Shown here piece after piece: positions 57,810 through 64,000 of a stretch of DNA of 64,000 nucleotides. Origin of the DNA: Eubacteriaceae bacterium ES3 (lineage in GTDB: Bacteria; Bacillota; Clostridia; Eubacteriales; Eubacteriaceae); contig CP130741.1 of NCBI GenBank assembly GCA_030586155.1, forward strand, positions 2,474,680-2,538,679. The letters run 5' to 3'. The notes beneath the pieces were generated by a model. That model had not been told where the DNA came from and made no database searches. It saw only the letters and a list, made by a program, of their open reading frames with translations. Every line of letters begins with the position of its first letter. Within the stretch, counting starts at the first letter, position 1. The translations under genes and the position numbers were made by a program.

Positions 57810-60119
57810 TTACAATTCGATCCGGTGGTATTTTCGCCCCAGAGATTCGAGGATTCTATCCTCATCACTACCGCAGGTAAACAAAATGATCTGCTTATCT
57901 TTTGATAAATCAGAAAGCAGTTTAAGAGCCTGAGTTTTTCGATTTTCATCATAGCGGACAAAGGGTTCGTCCAGGATAAAAGGCATGTCCCGGGTAATCA
58001 TATTACCCATCCCATAACGAAAGGCAAAATGAACCTGATCCATGGTCCCGGCGCTGAGCTGGTCAGCTTCTTTAAAATCACCGCCAGACGGATCAACCAC
58101 TTTAACCTGCATGGCTTCATCGATTTTAACTCCCTTATAGCGGCCGGTCAGGGTCTCCAACACATCACCAATCGAATCATTGAGTTCCGGTGCTGATTCC
58201 CGATGTGTTTCTTTTTGCATCCGGGCCATAACCTTAAGAGCCGCGTCGCAGGCTGCAATTTCTCTGTTATATGATGAAATTTGCGCTTCCAGGGATTCTA
58301 TGGTTTCTGCTATTTCCACCGGCAGATCCACTCCTTCGGTCAGGGCTGCATTTTCACCTTCCAGCCGTGCTATTTCCTTCCCGATCATTAACAGCTCATC
58401 TGCTTTGGGATTGGTCTTATTCCAGGTATTAGAAATCCGCTGTTCTTCGCTTTCTGTCACAGATTCACGCAAACTCTCTATCTGATCTTTGTTATCCATG
58501 AAATTTTCTTTTAACTCTTTGATTTCCCGAGCAATCACGCAGTTTTCAGCATAGGCCTCAACTGAATCAACGCCGTTTAGCTCAAATTTTTTCTCCAGTT
58601 CTCTTTTTATTCCTCGACTTTGTTCAAACAGTATTTCAAAACCGGTCTGATGACGCCCCAATTGGACAGAAAGCAGTTCCTTTTCGTTGAACAATTGTTC
58701 CAGTTCCCGCTGGGCACGACTGGCTTTTTTAAAAAAGTCTTCGAATTCCTGTCCATTGGAAAAATCGTATTTTTTTAATATCTCTTCCTGATCCATGGTC
58801 AGCTGAATCTCATAACGGCTTCTGCGGATTTGAAAGGCCGAAATAATCCCAAAGATCGAACCACCTACACCAACAATCATCAGCACCGATCCGATAAGCA
58901 GGGCCGCAGTCTGATCCAAACCATCAATCGGTGTAAAACCCATCACATTAAGCCAAATCACTAAAAGGCCTAGAAAAGTTACAACGATAGAAGCTGTACT
59001 GATCAAAACATTTTTTTTCTGAATCGCATCCTCTTTGCCCGTTTTTTCCTCTCCAAAAACTTCGTAATCGGCGTGAATCATTTCCCAGTTGTTGCCTTCC
59101 AGGACCTGTTCTTTTGCTTCTACCCGCGTTCGCAATGCTTTTAACTGTTCAGTCAGGTCATCAATTTCTTTCTGGATGTATTGGATCTGATCTTCCAGGC
59201 GGTCAATCTGACCTTGGGTGGTTCTTAAATTTTCAAGGGTTTCCTGATTATAGCTTTCTTTATCTCCCAAAATCTCCAAACGTTCTGTGATTGCCAGATT
59301 TTCTTTTTCCAGTTCGGTGATTTTCTCATAAGATTTTAATAAATCGCGTTTGTTTCGGACTTCTGTTTCCTGAATCAAATAATTATTTTCTGTTTCCACT
59401 TTTTTAAGCCGCTTGGACAGTCTGGTAATTTTCTCCTGATTATCTGCCACTCTCTGATAAGCTTCCTGGGCTTCTTTTAAAGTCTCTCTGAGTTCCTCTC
59501 TCTTTCTCATCAAGAGACCGATTTTTGATTTAGACTGACCAGCACGACCGACACTTTTTTTACGATCTTCCAGATTTTTAGCAACCTTGCTGAGATTTAA
59601 ATCGAAGTTTCCAGCATTTAAGAATTCCAAGTAAGAATCTCTGATTTCTTCACTTGAAGCCGGATCAAAGTCATAACCGGTCTGCTTCAGATTCACGGTC
59701 TGATTGTAAATCCCCGGTGTTATTCCCAGATTTCCCAAAGGCAAATGTTGTCTGATTACGCCATCGTATGCGAATTTTTTTGTCAGTTCGCTGCCAGTTG
59801 CATTATCAAAGATTGTCAGGCTATCCTTGCCACGCAGGAAATTTCGCTCCAGACGCAGTTCTTCACCATCTAATTCGTATACTAAGGAGCCACTGTAGTC
59901 AAACTGGGCCCAGGGCATATATTTTTCATAATCATCGCTATAGGTCTTTTTCTTTCGGTAGGGTTTGAAAAAGCCAAAGAACATCCCCTGAATAAAGGCC
60001 TGCATGGTCGTTTTACCAGCTTCATTCTCACCATAGACGATATTTAAGCCTGGTTTTAGCGACAAAGTGCGATCTTTAAATTTCCCAAAAGCTTTGATTC
60101 TAAGCGCTTTTATTTTCAT
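57810..60119 (-). CDS. yhaN: YhaN/SbcC-like AAA ATPase with coiled coil and two membrane segments
   Basis: 769 residues. N-terminal Walker A in GLNIVYGENEAGKTTMQAFI. Long coiled coils (about 185-330 and 450-600). Two hydrophobic segments in the middle (TASIVVTFLGLLVIWLNVMG and ALLIGSVLMIVGVGGSIFGI, about 375-425) suggest membrane attachment. C-terminal signature QLSAGTMDQVHFAFRYGMGN, Walker B MPFILDEPFVRYDENR. Stop and start overlap the nuclease gene by 4 bases. YhaN partners YhaO in Firmicutes; DNA end processing is likely but unproved for this branch. Confidence 0.88.
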   Translation of the reverse strand: MKIKALRIKAFGKFKDRTLSLKPGLNIVYGENEAGKTTMQAFIQGMFFGFFKPYRKKKTYSDDYEKYMPWAQFDYSGSLVYELDGEELRLERNFLRGKDSLTIFDNATGSELTKKFAYDGVIRQHLPLGNLGITPGIYNQTVNLKQTGYDFDPASSEEIRDSYLEFLNAGNFDLNLSKVAKNLEDRKKSVGRAGQSKSKIGLLMRKREELRETLKEAQEAYQRVADNQEKITRLSKRLKKVETENNYLIQETEVRNKRDLLKSYEKITELEKENLAITERLEILGDKESYNQETLENLRTTQGQIDRLEDQIQYIQKEIDDLTEQLKALRTRVEAKEQVLEGNNWEMIHADYEVFGEEKTGKEDAIQKKNVLISTASIVVTFLGLLVIWLNVMGFTPIDGLDQTAALLIGSVLMIVGVGGSIFGIISAFQIRRSRYEIQLTMDQEEILKKYDFSNGQEFEDFFKKASRAQRELEQLFNEKELLSVQLGRHQTGFEILFEQSRGIKRELEKKFELNGVDSVEAYAENCVIAREIKELKENFMDNKDQIESLRESVTESEEQRISNTWNKTNPKADELLMIGKEIARLEGENAALTEGVDLPVEIAETIESLEAQISSYNREIAACDAALKVMARMQKETHRESAPELNDSIGDVLETLTGRYKGVKIDEAMQVKVVDPSGGDFKEADQLSAGTMDQVHFAFRYGMGNMITRDMPFILDEPFVRYDENRKTQALKLLSDLSKDKQIILFTCGSDEDRILESLGRKYHRIEL

Positions 60120-61234
60120 TTAAGCACCCCCTCTTTAAGCATCGCTTCAATAGAGTAAAGGATGGCCCGTTTTCGCAGTTCTTCGTCCTGAATCTCCTGA
60201 AGTTCCAACAGAAAGCTTCCCACAGGATTGTCTTTATTTTCATCAATCAGCTTCTCGATATCAATATCAGTTTCTAAACTCGAAAGATCTGTTTCGACAT
60301 AATAAAAGGAATCCTCCAGATCATCTTCAATCCAATCCAAATGGATTTCCGGATCAATGAGTCCGGTCAGCTTAAGCCGGTAATAATTGTTCATCCGATT
60401 ATCCCGGGAGTCACAGGTTGTTGCTTTATCGAGAATATCCGAGTAGGAATCTTCGGGAGTAACTGAAATCTCCAGTGACTCATAACATCTGGAATGAATG
60501 GGATTAAAGCGGTTCTTGGTGAGAAACAGCTGCTTCTCATAATCCACTTCCACCCGCGCCGATAAGAAGCCATGGTCCCCAGTCTCCCCAAAATCTAGAG
60601 GAACCGGCGAGCCGCAATAGGCTACGCCGCCGGAAGTAATTCCCGGCTTGTGAATATGCCCGAGACAAATGGCATGAAAGCCTTTTTCTTCAATTTTTTT
60701 AAGGTTAATGGGCAGGTAAGAACTCTTTGAAGCCACTTCTCCGTGCATCAAAAGAATATTATATCGACCCTCATTGAGACGCAAACGATCAAAAGAAAGT
60801 TCAGGAAATTCCCGGTATTCGTTCTCCACCCATGAAAAACCATAAACTTCAGTATTTAATTCCTGTATATAAACAGACCGAAACCGGTCTTCATTGAAAA
60901 TATAAACATTTCGGGGCCACTCCACCTTTTTATAAGGAGAATCTTCCCCATTGTAATCGTGATTTCCAGTAACAATAATCACCCAGGCCTTATCAAGACT
61001 TTTAAAACTTTCGGCCACCCGTTTAATATCCATTGTCAGCACATTGACTGAATCGAAAAGATCTCCGGCAATCAGCACCAGTTCAATCTCTTTTTCTTTT
61101 GCATAGGCAATCATATGATCAAAGGCCTTCCACAACTCTTTACGCTTGGACTTTCCATAATAATTGCCCTGCTGTAAAAAGGTAAAGGGGCGCCCGAGAT
61201 GAAAATCTCCAGTATGTATAAAACTCTTAAGCAT
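60116..61234 (-). CDS. yhaO: YhaO/SbcD-like metallophosphoesterase nuclease
   Basis: 372 residues from the ATG at 61232-61234 (MLKSFIHTGDFHLGRPFT) with GGAGG placed before it; the ATG 21 bases upstream is unlikely. Metal motifs: HTGDFHLG, LIAGDLFDSVN, VTGNHDY, MHGEVA, CLGHIHKPG. Calcineurin-like fold of Mre11/SbcD. The C-terminal cap (about 265-372) binds the partner ATPase. Two-gene unit with the YhaN-like protein. Confidence 0.88.
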   Translation of the reverse strand: MLKSFIHTGDFHLGRPFTFLQQGNYYGKSKRKELWKAFDHMIAYAKEKEIELVLIAGDLFDSVNVLTMDIKRVAESFKSLDKAWVIIVTGNHDYNGEDSPYKKVEWPRNVYIFNEDRFRSVYIQELNTEVYGFSWVENEYREFPELSFDRLRLNEGRYNILLMHGEVASKSSYLPINLKKIEEKGFHAICLGHIHKPGITSGGVAYCGSPVPLDFGETGDHGFLSARVEVDYEKQLFLTKNRFNPIHSRCYESLEISVTPEDSYSDILDKATTCDSRDNRMNNYYRLKLTGLIDPEIHLDWIEDDLEDSFYYVETDLSSLETDIDIEKLIDENKDNPVGSFLLELQEIQDEELRKRAILYSIEAMLKEGVLK

Positions 61235-61380
61235 CCACTTGCCTCCAGTTTTCAAATTTACAGATTGTCACTACCGGAAATCAATTCCGTTTCCGAAATA
61301 AGTCGCTTACACATGACTTCTGTTTTATAAAGATACGCTTTATTGTACCATTATCAGGGCTAAAAATGAAGCTATATAAA

Positions 61381-61420
61381 GAAAAAAACACCTCGCCGGT
61401 TGCTACCGTCGAGGTGTTGA
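61381..61420 (-). terminator. Intrinsic terminator of the alcohol dehydrogenase gene
   Basis: ACACCTCG/CGAGGTGT stem around a 15-base loop, then TTTTTTTC on the minus strand. Confidence 0.88.
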
Positions 61421-61432
61421 GTATTTAATTTC

Positions 61433-62581
61433 TTAGAAAGCAGCCTTATAAATAGCAATAATGTCTTCTTTTGAAGGGCATTTGGGATTTCCAGGAGTAC
61501 AGGCATCGGCAAGAGCCAGATCAGCTAAAGTTGGGAAGTCTTCTTCTTTGACACCCAGTTCCTGCAGACCAGAAGGAATTCCAACATCTTTAGACAGCTT
61601 TTTAATGGCATCAATTGTCATAATATTGATTTCTTTTGGTTCACGACGGCTAATGTCAAGTCCCATCGCAACAGCGATATCTTTAAGTCGATCACCAACA
61701 GAATCAGCATTATACGCTACAACATGAGGAAGAAGTACTGCATTTGCCACACCATGAGGCAGGTCATAGAAACCACCCAGCTGATGAGCCATGGAGTGAA
61801 CGATGCCCAAGCCCCCATTAGAGAAGCCCATACCAGTTACAAACTGACCATAAGCCATTTCATCACGGGCATCCAGATCATCTCCGTCTTCAACTGCAGC
61901 TCTAAGGCTCTTAGAAATAACTTTGATGGCTTCCAGGTTAAACAGGTCAGTAAAAGCTGAAGCACCAGCTGTTGTATAGCCTTCTACTGCATGGGTCAGG
62001 GCGTCCATACCGGTTGCTGCAGTTAAAGATTTTGGCATTTTAAGCATCAGAATCGGATCATTAACGGCAACAGTTGCAATCGAGTTAGGATCGACAATAA
62101 CCATTTTTACTTTTCGTTCTTCATCGGTAATAACATAGTTAATCGTTGCTTCGCTGGCAGTTCCGGCGGTTGTATTAATCGCTACAATCGGAATTGATTT
62201 ATTAGCGGTTTTACCCACACCTTCGTAATCTCTTAAATCACCCGGATTAGTGGCCAGAATTGCAACCCCTTTACCGGTATCCTGAGGAGACCCGCCACCA
62301 ATACTGATAACAAAGTCACATTCATTATCCTGCAGCGCCTGGTATCCATCATTTACATTTTTAACAGTAGGATTTGGTTTAACATCAGAGAAGATAGCAT
62401 AGGCAATTTTCGCTTCATCCAAAACCTTAGTCACTTCTTCAACGACTCCAGCTTCCATTAAAACTTTGTCTGTCACAATTAATGCTTTTTTGACATTCAT
62501 TTTCATAATTTCGGGAACAATCAGTTCTACAGCTCCCGGTCCCATGATAACAATCGGTGGGAAATAATATGTTCTACCCAT
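61433..62581 (-). CDS. Iron-type (group III) alcohol dehydrogenase
   Basis: 382 residues. NAD(P)-binding part with ISIGGGSPQDTGKGVAIL and NTTAGTASEAT. Metal ligands in MDALTHAVEGY and GIVHSMAHQLGGFYDLPHGV ANA (Asp and three His). Group III ADHs interconvert alcohols and aldehydes; the 1,2-diol/butanol type has this length. In acetogens such enzymes act in ethanol or 1,2-propanediol metabolism. Single gene with GGAGG ribosome site and own terminator. Substrate not predictable. Confidence 0.9.
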   Translation of the reverse strand: MGRTYYFPPIVIMGPGAVELIVPEIMKMNVKKALIVTDKVLMEAGVVEEVTKVLDEAKIAYAIFSDVKPNPTVKNVNDGYQALQDNECDFVISIGGGSPQDTGKGVAILATNPGDLRDYEGVGKTANKSIPIVAINTTAGTASEATINYVITDEERKVKMVIVDPNSIATVAVNDPILMLKMPKSLTAATGMDALTHAVEGYTTAGASAFTDLFNLEAIKVISKSLRAAVEDGDDLDARDEMAYGQFVTGMGFSNGGLGIVHSMAHQLGGFYDLPHGVANAVLLPHVVAYNADSVGDRLKDIAVAMGLDISRREPKEINIMTIDAIKKLSKDVGIPSGLQELGVKEEDFPTLADLALADACTPGNPKCPSKEDIIAIYKAAF

Positions 62582-62854
62582 TAAAATAACCTCCAGAATT
62601 TGTTATGATTTTATTCGTTTACACGATTATATGCCAAACATTTAGCAGATAGAATGGAAATTTTTTATGGTTTGGGATACATTATTGAATTAATTTACAC
62701 AGAAACCGTAATTTATTACCCTCTCAAAATAATTATTGGTAGTCATCTCTTTCTTTGACAGAAATTTAAGATTTGACGGTTATAATTAAAATGATTGACT
62801 GAAAACGCAATCAGAAGCTGGTCTTAATTGAATTGTAATGTGAAAGAGGTAAGC

Positions 62855-63997
62855 ATGAAAAAAATATCAATTATCGGCTCCACTGGATCTATCGGTACTC
62901 AGTCTCTGACAGTTGCCGCCGAATATCCAGAGGAAATAAAAGTTATTGGCTTGTCCACCAATAAAAATATCGATTTGCTGGAAGAGCAGATTAATACCTT
63001 TCACCCAAAAGTTGTTTGTGTCATGGATCCAGATGCGGCTTTAACCCTAAAAAAACGACTTTCCCATAAAAATGTTGAAGTTTTAAGCGGTATTGACGGT
63101 CTGATAGCCGTTTCCACCCTGCCAGGCTGTGACCTGTTATTAACTGCAGTGTCTGGTATGATTGGTTTAAAACCTACTCTGGCGGCAATTAGTGAAGGTA
63201 TTGATATAGCCCTGGCCAACAAGGAAACCCTGGTTGCTGCCGGTAAACTGGTGATGAAAGCCGCTGCTGACAAAGATGTCTCGATTTTACCTGTCGACAG
63301 CGAGCATTCGGCCATTTTTCAATGTCTGCGGGGAAATCCGAAGGAAGCCATAAAACGAATCATTATCACTGCATCCGGCGGCCCATTCCGTAATAAAAAT
63401 GCCGATGAATTAAAAAGCGTCACCCTGGAGCAGGCCCTTAAGCATCCCAATTGGGCTATGGGTCAAAAAATCACAATTGACTCAGCCTCACTGATGAATA
63501 AAGGTCTGGAAGTCATCGAAGCAAAGTGGCTGTTTGATCTGGAACTCCCCCAGATTGATGTGATCGTTCATCCCCAGAGCATTATTCACTCAATGGTGGA
63601 ATTTGTCGACCACTCCACAATCGCTCAGATGGGAATGCCTGATATGGCACTGCCTATTCAATACGCTTTCTTCTATCCCGATCGAGTTTCCAACAACCGG
63701 ACTCCTCTGGATTTTAAAAAAGCGTCAACTCTGACTTTTGAAGATCCCGATATAAAACGCTTCCCCTGCTTGGGCCTGGCCTTTGATGCCTTAAAGCTGG
63801 GCGGCTCCTCTAGCTGCGTCTTAAACGCCGCCAACGAAATAGCCGTTGAGCGATTCCTAAACCGTCAAATCGGTTTTTTGGATATTCCGCGCATAAACGA
63901 AGCCGTCATGGATGCTCACCAGCTGATTGCCGACCCCGGTCTTTCCGATATCCTGGAATCTGATGCCTGGGCCCGTGATGTAGCCCGACATCTGTAA
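62855..63997 (+). CDS. dxr: 1-deoxy-D-xylulose 5-phosphate reductoisomerase
   Basis: 380 residues from the ATG at 62855-62857, chosen over 62828 because AGAGGT lies 5 bases upstream and MKKISIIGSTGSIGTQSLTV is the normal start. NADPH motif GSTGSIG, VDSEHSAIFQC (metal site), TASGGPF, HPNWAMGQKITIDSASLMNK GLEVIEAKWLF, VHPQSIIHSMVEFVD, GGSSSCVLNAANEIAVERFL. Second step of the MEP isoprenoid pathway (DXP to MEP). In clostridia it is usually followed by rseP and ispG, which would lie just beyond the right edge. Confidence 0.96.
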   Translation: MKKISIIGSTGSIGTQSLTVAAEYPEEIKVIGLSTNKNIDLLEEQINTFHPKVVCVMDPDAALTLKKRLSHKNVEVLSGIDGLIAVSTLPGCDLLLTAVSGMIGLKPTLAAISEGIDIALANKETLVAAGKLVMKAAADKDVSILPVDSEHSAIFQCLRGNPKEAIKRIIITASGGPFRNKNADELKSVTLEQALKHPNWAMGQKITIDSASLMNKGLEVIEAKWLFDLELPQIDVIVHPQSIIHSMVEFVDHSTIAQMGMPDMALPIQYAFFYPDRVSNNRTPLDFKKASTLTFEDPDIKRFPCLGLAFDALKLGGSSSCVLNAANEIAVERFLNRQIGFLDIPRINEAVMDAHQLIADPGLSDILESDAWARDVARHL

Positions 63998-64000
63998 AAA

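Noticed and set aside
62754-62786. TTGACA with TATAAT upstream of dxr as a promoter
   Set aside because: The spacing between the hexamers is 20 bases, too long for a standard promoter.

Overview
The window looks like chromosome of an acetogenic clostridium close to Acetobacterium (Eubacteriaceae). The strongest reasons are a hydCEDBA-type electron-bifurcating [FeFe]-hydrogenase operon, a corrinoid methyltransferase locus of the O-demethylase type, many secreted proteins with ChW repeats (clostridial hydrophobic, conserved Trp), and low-GC Gram-positive signals (strong AGGAGG ribosome sites, U-tailed intrinsic terminators). The species is inferred; nothing in the sequence names it.

Layout. 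1-12.3 kb: a PHP-type phosphatase running off the left edge, then a surface-protein island on the minus strand (two ChW/FIVAR proteins, a CHAP hydrolase, a ChW/beta-helix/Ig protein and a ChW subtilisin). 12.5-17.2 kb: serine acetyltransferase epsC, an HD-GYP protein and a GGDEF-EAL protein with a dead GGDEF site. 17.2-24.6 kb: a decayed accessory region. The competence genes dprA and comM are both broken next to REP-associated (Y1/HUH) transposase genes, with small toxin-antitoxin-like pairs (DUF4160/DUF2442 and two DUF4258/YgiT modules), IS21 and possible IS66 remnants, and at least eight copies of a modular intergenic repeat. 24.6-27.6 kb: a 1021-residue ChW/Ig surface protein, a good candidate for an S-layer-like protein, with a long leader.

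28.1-31.2 kb: an ECF sigma/anti-sigma pair, a DUF1659-like gene cut by a palindromic repeat, and a second sigma-like factor. 31.4-37.8 kb: the conserved murB-(mntA-hepT)-PHP-rapZ-yvcK-whiA-PHP block, with REP palindromes inside it. 38.1-41.8 kb: recD2, comFC and a TetR regulator. 42-49 kb: corrinoid protein, methyl-THF methyltransferase and two paralogous URO-D-type methyltransferases around a divergent promoter region, with two transporters. 49-54 kb: hydABDEC. 54.5-57.7 kb: a putative H2- or redox-sensing cassette (DRTGG, GHKL ATPase, HydS-like [FeFe]-hydrogenase lacking the proton-transfer Cys, DRTGG, PHP). 57.8-64 kb: YhaN/YhaO-type ATPase-nuclease, an iron-type alcohol dehydrogenase and dxr.

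How it fits together: the methyltransferase locus would feed methyl groups into the Wood-Ljungdahl pathway, and HydABCD would exchange electrons between H2, ferredoxin and NAD. The upstream cassette probably reports on hydrogen or redox state. The repeat-rich region is actively decaying. Its repeats include an intrinsic-terminator hairpin and REP/REPIN palindromes that probably depend on the RAYT transposase encoded among them.
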